A stretch of DNA of 64,000 bases from Pseudomonas sp. S30 (GCF_016518545.1 NZ_JACVTO010000015.1:86217-150216); one strand, 5' to 3'. Positions 53,300 to 64,000 are shown, counted from the stretch's first letter. The notes: generated by a model not told the origin, from the sequence alone. Program-made: numbers and translations.

Positions 53300-53308
53300 A
53301 TATCCACA
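53300..53308 (+). promoter_or_regulatory. DnaA-box-like site in the nrdA upstream region
   Basis: ATATCCACA differs from the consensus TTATCCACA at one position. It lies about 30 bases upstream of the first NrdR-box-like site. DnaA control of nrd genes is known in E. coli. Here it is only suggested. Confidence 0.35.
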
Positions 53309-53335
53309 GCTGCTCGCCTTGCAAACACCCCGATA

Positions 53336-53382
53336 CCGCATTATCTTGTATCCCCAGCGCGGAGAACCACTACATATTGTGG
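53336..53382 (+). promoter_or_regulatory. Pair of NrdR-box-like sites upstream of nrdA
   Basis: CCACTACATATTGTGG at 53367-53382 matches the NrdR consensus acaCwAtATaTwGtgt at 13 of 16 positions. A weaker copy (CCGCATTATCTTGTAT) lies at 53336-53351. The starts are 31 bases apart, leaving a 15-base linker, which is the usual phasing for NrdR box pairs. Confidence 0.65.
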
Positions 53383-53763
53383 ATCCACCCAGAATCACAA
53401 ACACAAGTCCACGCCGAAACTCAAGCGATTTTTCTGCCGGAACTTCCAGTGATTTCAGCAGCCAAACCGCTCCTGCACAGGCGCGACCGAGGCAAGCCAC
53501 CATGGCCTTGTTCGGGTATGGGTGACACAGGCATCGCCTGGCACCTGACAGCAACAGTTCCTGGGCGAACCCAGGATCTTTGACTTCGGCCAGGGAGCGG
53601 CGAGCCATCGTCCCAATTCCTGAGTCTGTCCCGAAGTCGGCAATCCCGAGTGGGCGAACGCACCTGTGCGTGCCGTTCGCCCCCGGGCCTGCCCACCGAT
53701 GGATGGAACGGTGGGCGTCCACAAGACGCCCGAACACTATAGAAACTGTGGAGACACCCACCC
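53383..53763 (+). other. Long structured 5' leader candidate of nrdA
   Basis: No convincing gene is present. Perfect helices are 53560-53565/53570-53575, 53582-53589/53631-53638, 53652-53660/53674-53682, 53691-53698/53709-53716 and 53713-53719/53725-53731. The last two share bases 53713-53716 and cannot form together. GGGCGAAC at 53563-53570 can also pair with the 3' arm at 53675-53682. TGGAG lies about 12 bases before the ATG. It is a candidate cis-regulatory RNA, if transcription starts at the NrdR sites. Confidence 0.5.
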
Positions 53764-56643
<2,880 letters not shown>

Positions 56644-56654
56644 GGTGCCACTGA

Positions 56655-56676
56655 GGCTTCCCCCGGGAAGCCTCAA
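56655..56676 (+). other. First hairpin in the nrdA-nrdB spacer
   Basis: GAGGCTTCCC and GGGAAGCCTC form a 10-bp arm pair just after the nrdA stop, with no T-run. It could protect the nrdA 3' end. Confidence 0.45.
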
Positions 56677-56730
56677 CCTTCTGTGCCACGGCACAGTCCT
56701 GTAGGCGAGCTCATCACCGCTCTACAGCCC

Positions 56731-56760
56731 TATAAAAGAAAGCCGAGGCATTCGCCTCGG
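56731..56760 (+). promoter_or_regulatory. nrdB upstream region: TATAAA and hairpin
   Basis: TATAAA at 56731 looks like a -10 element, and CCGAGGC-ATTC-GCCTCGG at 56743-56760 is a perfect 7-bp hairpin immediately after it. nrdB may have its own promoter or an attenuation point. Confidence 0.4.
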
Positions 56761-56880
56761 TCAGCCTCATCGGCACTCCAGATTTGCGTGCACGGCAGTA
56801 CCCCACCCGGGGCCCAAGCAGCGCAACCAAGATCCACCGGCCATACTCCACCCATGGCCCTCGAGCAGGAGAATCTCATC

Positions 56881-58134
56881 ATGCTGAGCTGGGACGAATT
56901 CGACAAAGAAGACGACGGCGAAGTCGCCGCCAAAGGCAACACCACCGCACAGGCCAACGCCAGCGCCGCCCTCGATAAACTCGACAGCGCCGGCGGTGCC
57001 GCCGCCCTGGAAGCCCGTGCCGCCACTGCTGCCGACTCCGATGCGGTCAAGCGCGCCAAGGCCGCCCTCGACGCCCTCGACATCGCCGAAGGCCTGGCCG
57101 AGCTGGAGGGCTCCTCGGCCCGCGTCGCGGTCGACGAGAAGCGCATGATCAACTGCCGCGCCGACCTCAACCAGCTCGTGCCCTTCAAGTACGACTGGGC
57201 CTGGCAGAAGTACCTCGACGGCTGCGCCAACCACTGGATGCCGCAAGAGGTCAACATGACCGCCGACATCGCCCTGTGGAAGAGCATGGATGGCCTGACC
57301 GAAGACGAGCGCCGCATCGTCATGCGCAACCTCGGCTTCTTCTCCACCGCCGACTCGCTGGTCGCCAACAACCTGGCCCTGGCCGTGTACCGCCTTATCA
57401 CCAACCCCGAGTGCCGCCAGTACATCCTGCGCCAGGCCTTCGAAGAAGCGATCCACACCCACGCCTACCAGTACTGCATCGAATCGCTGGGCATGGATGA
57501 AGGCGAGATCTTCAACATGTACCACGAGATCCCGTCGGTCGCGAAGAAAGCCGCCTGGGGCCTGAAGTACACGCGCGCCATCTCCGATCCCGAGTTCAAC
57601 ACCGGCACCGTGGAGACCGACAAGGAACTGCTGCGCAACCTGATCGCCTACTACTGCGTACTGGAAGGCATCTTCTTCTATTGCGGCTTCACGCAGATCC
57701 TGTCCATGGGCCGTCGCAACAAGATGACTGGCGTCGCCGAGCAGTTCCAGTACATCCTGCGCGACGAGTCGATGCACCTGAACTTCGGCATCGACGTGAT
57801 CAACCAGATCAAGATCGAGAACCCGCACCTGTGGGACGCGGCGATGAAGGAAGAAGCGACCCAGATGATCCTGCAAGGGACCCAGCTGGAGATCGAATAC
57901 GCCCGCGACACCATGCCTCGCGGCGTACTGGGCATGAACGCGGCCATGATGGAGGATTACCTCAAGTTCATCGCCAACCGTCGCCTGACCCAGATCGGTC
58001 TGAAGGAAGAATACCCGGGCACCACCAACCCGTTCCCGTGGATGAGCGAGATCATGGACTTGAAGAAAGAGAAGAACTTCTTCGAGACGCGAGTGATCGA
58101 GTATCAGACTGGCGGGGCGTTGAGCTGGGACTGA
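56881..58134 (+). CDS. nrdB: Class Ia ribonucleoside-diphosphate reductase, beta subunit
   Basis: The 417-residue subunit houses the diiron-tyrosyl radical used by NrdA. Iron ligands and the radical region are in ADIALWKSMDGLTEDER, RQAFEEAIHTHAYQYCIESLG, YYCVLEGIFFYCGF and YILRDESMHLNFGIDV. The first 80 residues are an alanine-rich, low-complexity extension typical of the Pseudomonas NrdB before the conserved core begins at KRMINCRADLNQLVPFKYDWAW. AGGAG lies 9 bases before the ATG. Upstream in-frame starts lie in the spacer. A strong terminator follows. Confidence 0.96.
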   Translation: MLSWDEFDKEDDGEVAAKGNTTAQANASAALDKLDSAGGAAALEARAATAADSDAVKRAKAALDALDIAEGLAELEGSSARVAVDEKRMINCRADLNQLVPFKYDWAWQKYLDGCANHWMPQEVNMTADIALWKSMDGLTEDERRIVMRNLGFFSTADSLVANNLALAVYRLITNPECRQYILRQAFEEAIHTHAYQYCIESLGMDEGEIFNMYHEIPSVAKKAAWGLKYTRAISDPEFNTGTVETDKELLRNLIAYYCVLEGIFFYCGFTQILSMGRRNKMTGVAEQFQYILRDESMHLNFGIDVINQIKIENPHLWDAAMKEEATQMILQGTQLEIEYARDTMPRGVLGMNAAMMEDYLKFIANRRLTQIGLKEEYPGTTNPFPWMSEIMDLKKEKNFFETRVIEYQTGGALSWD

Positions 58135-58140
58135 TGAGGA

Positions 58141-58163
58141 AGCCACCGAAAGGTGGCTTTTTT
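58141..58163 (+). terminator. Rho-independent terminator of nrdB
   Basis: AGCCACC-GAAA-GGTGGCT followed by six T. It begins 7 bases after the nrdB stop. Confidence 0.92.
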
Positions 58164-58206
58164 GTGCCCGATGATTGGCATCGAGTGGCTTGGTAGAGTT
58201 TCAGGG

Positions 58207-58662
58207 CTATGTCGCCGCCGCCTCGACCCGCTCCACCATCACCTGCTGCTGCGTCTGCAGATCCGTCAGAATGACCTGGTGCTCGTTGCGATCAGGCGTG
58301 ATCATTATCGAGCGAATGAGGCGGACGTCTCCCTTGTCACGCGTCTGGATGTTCTCGAACGTCACGATGATGGACTGGTTGCGCCAGTGACCGATGTCGA
58401 AACCGCCCGCGGCCAGGAACACCTCGATGTTGCGCTGGTCGTTGAATGTCTTGGCCGGTAGCACCAGCGGCCGGTCGTTGAGGAAGACCTGGTAATACTG
58501 GTGCGTACCAGCCGGGAAGTTGTGCTGGACCACGTGCTCGATTCGCCAGTGATGGACCGTGTTCTCGTACACCACGGTACGCTCGGTCTGCTGGCCGCTG
58601 CAGGCGGCCAGGAGCGGCAGGGCGAGCAGGCCCAGGCTTTTACGGAGTGTGCGCAGGATCAT
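58207..58662 (-). CDS. Hypothetical lipoprotein
   Basis: The 151-residue protein has a lipoprotein signal (MILRTLRKSLGLLALPLLAAC) with the lipobox LAAC near residue 21. The mature part is a beta-rich domain with QYYQVFLNDRPLVLPAKTF and SIIVTFENIQTRDKGDVRLIRSIMITPDRNEHQVIL. I do not recognise a named family. It is probably anchored to the outer membrane. It converges on nrdB and lies 41 bases downstream of the isomerase-like gene, on the same strand. Confidence 0.75.
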   Translation of the reverse strand: MILRTLRKSLGLLALPLLAACSGQQTERTVVYENTVHHWRIEHVVQHNFPAGTHQYYQVFLNDRPLVLPAKTFNDQRNIEVFLAAGGFDIGHWRNQSIIVTFENIQTRDKGDVRLIRSIMITPDRNEHQVILTDLQTQQQVMVERVEAAAT

Positions 58663-58703
58663 CGTGTGGGTTCGCTATAGGTCAACATTACCGGGGACCT
58701 AGC

Positions 58704-59549
58704 CTACGCATTCTGCCTACCGGCGCGCAATGCACCGAAGATACCGGCGCTGGCTTCGACAGCCTGCACCAGGGTGGCCTTGTCCGCCCACAACGAGTCG
58801 TCCACGTCCTCGGAAAAAATCTCCAGCACATAATTGCCGTGGTAACCGCAGGTGCTGAGCTTCTCCAGTAGTGGGCCGAACGGCAGGCGGCCCTGACCCA
58901 GGGCGCGGCGGTCATGCAGGGAACGCGGGCGGCGCCAGTCGGCCAGTTGCACCAGAAACAGCCCTTGGGCGCAGATGCTCTCGAGCAGCCCAGCGTCCTG
59001 CCAGCTGTTGTACAGGTCAAGGCATACACCGAAGCTTGGATGGTGCACCTGCTCGGCCATTTCATGGGCCTGGGAATAGGAGAACAGCACCGAGTTGCGA
59101 TTCATCAACGACGGACCCAACGCCTCCAGCGCAATCAGCATGCCCTGAGCCTGGGCATGACGAGCCAGCGCACCATAGTGCTCGACGCAGCCGTCCCACA
59201 CCTTGGCCTCGTCACCGCCTGCTGCGCCGGTATTGGTGACCAGGGGCACGCCCGGCCAGTAGCGGCTGAAACGGCTGACCGACGCCATCAACGCGTCCAG
59301 GCGAGCTTCGGGCGCCGCCGGTTCGGGGTCGGACGCAGAAGGAAAGATCGTCAGGGTTCGGGGCTGGATGGACGTCACCCGCACGCCGCTACCCTGGATG
59401 AACGCCAATTGCTCATCGGCTTCGCCGGGATCGAGCGACAGCTTCTTCTCCGCGATCTCAAGGCCCGCGCCCAGGCGCAGGCAGAGGTCGATGTCCTCTT
59501 GCAGGGTCAACGGAGCGGTGGTGATCTGGCTGATGGCCAGGTTGCGCAT
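58704..59549 (-). CDS. Sugar phosphate isomerase/epimerase family protein (AP endonuclease 2-like TIM barrel)
   Basis: The 281-residue protein has the xylose-isomerase-like TIM-barrel signature. ALEALGPSLMNRNSVLFSYSQAHEM and VCLDLYNSWQDAGLLES carry the metal-binding Glu and Asp, and FLVQLADWRRPRSLHDRRALGQGRLPFGPLLEKL plus YVLEIFSED complete it. Members isomerise or epimerise sugars or inositol derivatives. The substrate cannot be read. GGAGG lies 5 bases before ATG 59549. It may be controlled by the LysR gene 93 bases upstream, on the same strand. Confidence 0.82.
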   Translation of the reverse strand: MRNLAISQITTAPLTLQEDIDLCLRLGAGLEIAEKKLSLDPGEADEQLAFIQGSGVRVTSIQPRTLTIFPSASDPEPAAPEARLDALMASVSRFSRYWPGVPLVTNTGAAGGDEAKVWDGCVEHYGALARHAQAQGMLIALEALGPSLMNRNSVLFSYSQAHEMAEQVHHPSFGVCLDLYNSWQDAGLLESICAQGLFLVQLADWRRPRSLHDRRALGQGRLPFGPLLEKLSTCGYHGNYVLEIFSEDVDDSLWADKATLVQAVEASAGIFGALRAGRQNA

Positions 59550-59642
59550 GGTGCCTCCAGGTTGCCGTGGATGAACGAGGTGATGACCTCACCTTTCACA
59601 GGCAGCTGGGCAGGCTCATTGGTTCAGATTACCCGGGAGCAC

Positions 59643-60542
59643 TCAATTCAGATAACGGTGGCAGCGCAGGTGAGCCGCCAGATGATCGATGAAGGTGCGC
59701 ACCTTGACCGAGCCATGCCTGCTCTCCCGGTGCAGGACATGGATAGGCCAAGGTGACTCCTCGAACGCCTCCAGCACCACCGTCAACGCGCCCTGTGCGA
59801 TCTGGTCTGCAACCTGGTAGGACATTTGTTGGGCAATGCCCAGCCCCGCGCATGCCGCGGCGATGGCGCCGTCGTTGCTGGTCACCGACAGGCGAGGCTT
59901 TATACGCAGTGCCACAGGCTCGCCAGACTCGCTGAAACGCCAGACAGCACCTGAGCCTGCGCTACTGCTGGCGATCAGGACATGACTGGCGAGGTCGGCT
60001 GGCCGCCGCGGTGTGCCATGCTGCGCCAGATACCCCGGCGAGGCGCAGAGCACCCGTCGCACCTGTCCTACACGCAAGGCGCGCAGCCCGGAGTCGGGCA
60101 GATGGCCGATGCGCACGGCTACGTCCATCCCCTCCTCCACCACATTCACCAGGCGGTCGAGAAAGAAGGCGCAGACGTCTACCTCGGGGTGCGCCTGGAG
60201 AAAGTCGACGATACACGGCATGACGTACGTCCGGCCGAACAATACAGGCGCGGTGATGCTGAGCGTGCCCTTGAGCGAGGCGTTGACGCCGGCAGCCGCC
60301 TCGTCAGCCTCCACGAGGCTCGCCAGAATGGCGCGACTGTCGTCCAGATAGCGCCGGCCAGCTTCGGTGACGCGCACGCTGCGGGTAGTGCGCTGCACCA
60401 GCTTGACTCCCAGACGCGTCTCCAGCGCACTGACCGCGCGTGTCACCGCAGCCGGCGAGATGCCCAGGCGACGTGCCGCAGCGGCAAAGCCTTCGAGCTC
60501 GCCGACAGCGACGAACACTTTCATCAAATGGAACGGGTCCAT
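59643..60542 (-). CDS. LysR family transcriptional regulator
   Basis: The 299-residue protein has the HTH MDPFHLMKVFVAVGELEGFAAAARRLGISPAAVTRAVSALETRLGVKL, typical of the LysR subgroup that resembles PA-type TrpI/AaeR-like regulators. The ligand domain is GTLSITAPVLFGRTYVMPCIVDFLQAHPEVDV. It is 35 bases downstream of a GST gene on the same strand, so the pair is probably cotranscribed or the regulator controls the GST. Specific inducer unknown. Confidence 0.88.
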   Translation of the reverse strand: MDPFHLMKVFVAVGELEGFAAAARRLGISPAAVTRAVSALETRLGVKLVQRTTRSVRVTEAGRRYLDDSRAILASLVEADEAAAGVNASLKGTLSITAPVLFGRTYVMPCIVDFLQAHPEVDVCAFFLDRLVNVVEEGMDVAVRIGHLPDSGLRALRVGQVRRVLCASPGYLAQHGTPRRPADLASHVLIASSSAGSGAVWRFSESGEPVALRIKPRLSVTSNDGAIAAACAGLGIAQQMSYQVADQIAQGALTVVLEAFEESPWPIHVLHRESRHGSVKVRTFIDHLAAHLRCHRYLN

Positions 60543-60577
60543 GGTCGCTCTCGGCAGCGCAGGTCAGAGGACGTCGC

Positions 60578-61210
60578 TCAGGGCTGGGCCTGCAAGCCCG
60601 CAACGGTACGTGGCATCCCCACGAAGCCCGGCAGCGCTTCGATACGGGCCAGCCAGGCTCGTACATGGGTGTACGCCTGGAGTGAGACATTACCTTCGGG
60701 CGCGTGCGCCGTGTAGGAATAATTAGCGACATCGGCGATGGTCGGCTTATCACCCGCCAGGAAGGCCCGATTGGCCAGTTCGCCATCCATCACCTTGAGC
60801 AGGTTGTGCGCGCGGGTGATGACCTCATCGGCATCGAACGCGTAGCCGAAGACGGTGATCAGCCGTGCTGCGGCCGGGCCGAACGCCAACGGTCCGGCCG
60901 CCACCGTCAACCATCGTTGCACCTGTGCCTGGCCGTAGGGATCCTGCGGCAGCCAGCGACCGTCGCCGTAGGTGGTGGCGAGGTACACCAGAATCGCGTT
61001 GGAGTCCGCTATCACCTTACCGTTGTCGTCGATGACGGGCACTTGCCCGAAAGGATTCATCGCCAGAAAGGCGGGCTGCTTGTGTTCGCCCTGTGCCAGG
61101 TCCACGGCGACGATTTCGGTCGGCAGGTCCAGCAGTGAAAGCATGAGTTTGACACGGTGAGCATGGCCGGAAGTGACGAAGTCATAAAGCTTGATCGGGG
61201 CCGCAGGCAT
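60578..61210 (-). CDS. Glutathione S-transferase family protein
   Basis: The 210-residue protein has the thioredoxin-like N-domain with IKLYDFVTSGHAHRVKLMLSLLDLP and the glutathione-binding ADSNAILVYLATTYG motif. The all-helical C-domain contains FLAGDKPTIADVANYSYTAHAPEGNVSL with the N-capping box. GGAG lies 8 bases before ATG 61210. The active-site residue near Ser18 cannot be assigned with certainty. Substrate unknown. It lies upstream of a LysR gene. Confidence 0.88.
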   Translation of the reverse strand: MPAAPIKLYDFVTSGHAHRVKLMLSLLDLPTEIVAVDLAQGEHKQPAFLAMNPFGQVPVIDDNGKVIADSNAILVYLATTYGDGRWLPQDPYGQAQVQRWLTVAAGPLAFGPAAARLITVFGYAFDADEVITRAHNLLKVMDGELANRAFLAGDKPTIADVANYSYTAHAPEGNVSLQAYTHVRAWLARIEALPGFVGMPRTVAGLQAQP

Positions 61211-61342
61211 GGCGTTTCTCCAGGGTATCAGCGATGGCGCGCAGGACTGATCCTGCGCCCGAATGTCCAATGCGAGAATGCCCGCGTCAGGCAATCAACC
61301 GTTTCGCCTGGAGAAATGATCATCCAAGCCAGCACTGCTGCA

Positions 61343-61897
61343 TCACTGCGTGGGCTGGTGATGATAGCGATACAGCACACGTACGGCCTCGATCAATTGC
61401 GGTACGCAGGCTTCACGGTCCGCCGCGCTCATTGCGTCGAGCAATTCATAGTTGTCTTCGAGCCCGTGCAGGGAGATGGCCTTGAGCTGAGCGTCGCACT
61501 GAGGCGGTAGCACCGGCCATTCGGCCACTTGGGTGCCGCGCATGTAGCCGAAGCACCATTCCTCAAGCACGACTACGGTGCCCTCGTCGGTCTCGCTTTC
61601 CTCCAGCAGGGGCTGGAACTGGTCGAGATCATCGGCCAGCTCATCGGCGATCTGACTGGCATAGCGCAGCATCAGTGCAGTATAGGCTTCTTCGTGGGCA
61701 GGCTTCTTGAACTTGGGCACCTTGCCACCGGCGACGGCCGGAAGCCAGTGCTCGGGGGTGACCTTGACCGGCGAGCTGGCAAGGGCGGTGAAAAAGCCGT
61801 TGAGTTCAGCGAGGTTGATCACCGAGTAGTCGTTGCCATAGGTGATCAGCAGGTCTTCGAGACGATCGAGTTCTTTTTCGCTCAGAGTGGGCAGCAT
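61343..61897 (-). CDS. UPF0149/YecA family protein
   Basis: The 184-residue protein starts MLPTLSEKELDRLEDLLITYG and contains INLAELNGFFTALASSPVKVTPEHWLPAVAGG and LEEWCFGYMRGTQVAEWP, the YecA/UPF0149 family signature. It ends with a YHHQPTQ tail but lacks the long SEC-C zinc-binding extension of full-length YecA. AGGA lies 9 bases before the ATG. Function unknown. Confidence 0.88.
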   Translation of the reverse strand: MLPTLSEKELDRLEDLLITYGNDYSVINLAELNGFFTALASSPVKVTPEHWLPAVAGGKVPKFKKPAHEEAYTALMLRYASQIADELADDLDQFQPLLEESETDEGTVVVLEEWCFGYMRGTQVAEWPVLPPQCDAQLKAISLHGLEDNYELLDAMSAADREACVPQLIEAVRVLYRYHHQPTQ

Positions 61898-62050
61898 GGG
61901 GCAGTCCTGGATAGGGAGAGGTGCACCCTAGCACAGGCTTGGCGAAGGAAGGACGTTACGAGGCTCTGTCTGAAAAGCCTGAAGGGCGGGTATCGACCGG
62001 TGGGTGGCCAGGTCAGAAGCCCTGGACGTGGAAAACCAGTTGCAGCGGCC

Positions 62051-62081
62051 CGCTTGCATCACCCTAGGCAATGCAAGCGGC
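62051..62081. repeat. Perfect 10-bp stem downstream of the acetolactate synthase-like gene
   Basis: CCGCTTGCAT and ATGCAAGCGG flank an 11-base loop, 14 bases after the stop at 62095. There is no T-run, so terminator function is uncertain. Confidence 0.45.
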
Positions 62082-62094
62082 GCTGGTCACGGCA

Positions 62095-63738
62095 TCAGAC
62101 AGCCAATGCGCGCTCACGCAGTTCGCTGTTGAGGATGCGATCGTTCTCGCTGTAGTCGACCGGGCAGTCGATCACATGCACACCCGGGGTTTTGATGCAG
62201 TGCTCGAGCAGTGGCAGCAGTGCCTCGGCGCTTTCCACACGGTGTCCATTGGCACCGTAGGCTTCGGCGTACTTGACGAAGTCCGGGTTGCCGTAGTCCA
62301 GGCCGAAATCGGTGAAGCCCATGTTGGCCTGCTTCCAGCGGATCATGCCGTAGCCATCGTCACGCAGAATCACCACGGTGATGTGCATGCCCAGGCGTAC
62401 GGCAGTCTCGAGCTCCTGGCTGTTCATCATGAAACCGCCATCGCCGCAGACCGAGATCACCGGACGCTCCGGGTAGACCAGGTGCGCGGCCATGGCCGAT
62501 GGCAGGCCCGCGCCCATGGTGGCCAAGGCGTTGTCCAGCAGCACGGTGTTGGGCTTGTGGGCCTTGTAGTTGCGGGCGAACCAGATCTTGTAGATGCCGT
62601 TGTCCAGAGCAACGATACCCTCGGAAGGCAGCACGCGGCGGATATCGGCGACCATGCGCTGGGGGTAGACCGGGAAACGGTCGTCGTCTGCGCCTTCGAC
62701 GATCTGCGCCTCGTTAGCTTCGCGGATCGTCATCAGGCGAGTGAAATCCCAATGCGAGGTATCTTCCAGCGCTTCACCGATCTGCCAGACGGCGTTGGCG
62801 ATATCACCAATCACTTCGATCTGCGGGAAATAGACGGCGTCCACTTCGGCGGAGCGGAAGTTGATGTGGATGACCTCCGTACCGCCGCGCACCATGAAAA
62901 AGGGCGGTTTTTCGATGACGTCATGGCCGATGTTGACGATCAGATCGGCCGCTTCCACGGCGCGGTGCACGAAGTCGCCCGAGGACAAGGCAGCGTTGCC
63001 GAGGAAGCGCGGATGACGCTCGTCGACCACACCCTTGCCCATCTGCGTGGTGATGAAGGGGATGCCGGTCTTGTCGATCAGTTGCTTGAGGACCTTGGCG
63101 GTCATCTTGCGGTTGGCTCCGGCACCGATTACCAGGATCGGGCTGCGCGCATGCTTGAGCTTCTCCACAGCAGCTTCCACGGCCTTGTTCTCGGCCAGCG
63201 GGCGGCGGTGCAGGCTGGGCGGGATCGGCAGGGAGTCGGTCTGCTCGGCAGCGATGTCCTCGGGCAGTTCCAGATGCACGGCACCGGGCTTCTCTTCTTC
63301 GGCCAGACGGAAGGCTTCGCGCATGCGCGCAGGAATGTTGTCGGCCGAGGCGAACTGGTGGGTGTACTTGGTGATGGGATCCATCATACCGCACACATCG
63401 ATGATCTGGAAGCGACCCTGCTTGGACTTCTTGATCGGCTTCTGGCCGGTGATCATCATCATCGGCATGCCGCCCAAATAGGCGTAGGCGCTGGCAGTGA
63501 CCAGGTTGGTGGCACCAGGGCCGAGGGTGGACAGGCTGACGCCGGTCTTGCCGGTGAGACGGCCATAGGTGGCGGCCATGAAACCTGCAGACTGTTCGTG
63601 ACGGGTCAGTACCAGCTTGATCTTCGACTTGCGCAGGGATTCCAGCAGGTCGAGGTTCTCCTCGCCAGGAATGCCGAATACATACTCGACACCTTCGTTT
63701 TCCAGGCATTGCACAACGACATCGGCGGCCTTGGCCAT
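62095..63738 (-). CDS. Acetolactate synthase large subunit-like TPP enzyme
   Basis: The 547-residue enzyme has the thiamine-diphosphate family layout: an N-terminal PYR domain with the catalytic Glu in FGIPGEENLDLLESL, and RHEQSAGFMAATYGRLTGKTGVSLSTLGPGATNLV. A central domain follows, and the PP domain has the TPP motif VCGDGGFMMNSQELETAVRLGMHITVVILRDDGYGMIRWKQ (GDG to N/D). It most likely condenses pyruvate to acetolactate or a relative. No small regulatory subunit (ilvH) is adjacent, so it may be a catabolic AlsS-like enzyme. ATG 63738 follows GAGG. Confidence 0.88.
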   Translation of the reverse strand: MAKAADVVVQCLENEGVEYVFGIPGEENLDLLESLRKSKIKLVLTRHEQSAGFMAATYGRLTGKTGVSLSTLGPGATNLVTASAYAYLGGMPMMMITGQKPIKKSKQGRFQIIDVCGMMDPITKYTHQFASADNIPARMREAFRLAEEEKPGAVHLELPEDIAAEQTDSLPIPPSLHRRPLAENKAVEAAVEKLKHARSPILVIGAGANRKMTAKVLKQLIDKTGIPFITTQMGKGVVDERHPRFLGNAALSSGDFVHRAVEAADLIVNIGHDVIEKPPFFMVRGGTEVIHINFRSAEVDAVYFPQIEVIGDIANAVWQIGEALEDTSHWDFTRLMTIREANEAQIVEGADDDRFPVYPQRMVADIRRVLPSEGIVALDNGIYKIWFARNYKAHKPNTVLLDNALATMGAGLPSAMAAHLVYPERPVISVCGDGGFMMNSQELETAVRLGMHITVVILRDDGYGMIRWKQANMGFTDFGLDYGNPDFVKYAEAYGANGHRVESAEALLPLLEHCIKTPGVHVIDCPVDYSENDRILNSELRERALAV

Positions 63739-63965
63739 CTTGCTACTTACCTCACATGGTCGGACGGTGGTGAAGCCCAGGGGCGTGTCCCACATCGGGT
63801 GGGCACGAAGGCGGAATGTCTTGTCCCGCTTCTAGCTTGACGCAGGGGGGCTGGGGGGAGTCACGTGAGATCAAGGTATTTAGTCGACTGCTGGCAGATA
63901 CTGTGCGCTTGTCGCGCTGCTGGACGGTCGATAGGCCCGGGAAGAAACGCAATCGCCAAAAAGAC

Positions 63966-63999
63966 AAAACCCCTACCTGCGCGAGCAGATAGGGGTTTT
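63966..63999. terminator. Bidirectional terminator at the right edge
   Basis: AAAACCCCTA and TAGGGGTTTT flank an inner CTGC/GCAG stem with loop GCGA. It probably serves a gene lying beyond the window. Confidence 0.8.
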
Positions 64000-64000
64000 G

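Noticed and set aside
53580..53763. Plus-strand open frame running through the nrdA leader
   Set aside because: It enters nrdA out of frame, has no binding site and its sequence is explained by RNA-like inverted repeats.

Overview
The window is about 64 kb of chromosomal DNA with high G+C content and dense, short-gapped genes. It comes from a fluorescent pseudomonad, most likely the Pseudomonas putida group. The evidence is the set of Pseudomonas-type genes: GacS with an HPt domain, the oprH-phoP-phoQ operon, a malate:quinone oxidoreductase with a secretion-type N-terminus, NrdA with two ATP-cones, and MoaA, TtcA and SprT proteins that read like putida-group orthologues. I see no tRNA, rRNA, CRISPR array, insertion sequence or integrated prophage. 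One orphan phage-like tail gene is the only clear accessory element.

Layout. 1-7.0 kb: the tail of a VWA-domain gene, the 5-oxoprolinase genes pxpABC behind a class II amidotransferase and a DUF2937 gene, a membrane protein, and oligopeptidase B. 7.0-14.3 kb: an HNH protein, a SpoU-like methyltransferase, a GlxA/AraC regulator, an exported protein that looks like a dead M61/M1-type peptidase, a cysteine-cluster protein, a hydroxyacid dehydrogenase, and ycgL-rnd. 14.3-21.4 kb: a lipid A phosphoethanolamine transferase, a divergent cystathionine lyase/synthase and Lrp pair, moaA, a bestrophin and a LysR regulator. 21.4-24.1 kb: the tail-collar gene, broken at a run of ten G, then mqo. 24.3-35.7 kb: perM, a DUF2066 gene, purMN, DUF3108, DUF2058, mazG, relA, rlmD and cysM. 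35.9-44.7 kb: gacS, ldhA, a META lipoprotein, a TlpA-like protein, arsC-wrbA-DUF2069, a Tag-like glycosylase, ttcA and sprT. 44.7-53.1 kb: dctA, phoQ-phoP-oprH, a dienelactone hydrolase, a phosphopantetheinyl transferase and an OmpR-family two-component pair. 53.1-58.2 kb: nrdA and nrdB. 58.2-64 kb: a lipoprotein, a sugar phosphate isomerase-like gene, LysR-GST, a UPF0149 gene and an acetolactate synthase-like gene.

How genes work together. PxpABC recycle 5-oxoproline to glutamate. PurM and PurN catalyse two steps of purine synthesis. RelA makes (p)ppGpp and MazG cleans nucleotide pools. PhoPQ and OprH form the magnesium/polycation response, and the EptA-like enzyme acts on the same surface. 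NrdAB supply deoxynucleotides. GacS is the entry point to the Gac/Rsm cascade.

The most interesting non-coding signals are: (1) a G10 tract that truncates the tail-collar protein one base out of frame with its canonical C-terminus; (2) a long nrdA leader with several perfect helices, some mutually exclusive, downstream of two NrdR-box-like sites; (3) four GTTCAG hexamers at an exact 11-bp period before oprH; (4) a sigma-54-like promoter with two upstream dyads before dctA. I found no convincing new multi-gene system. Most of the window is ordinary core genome.
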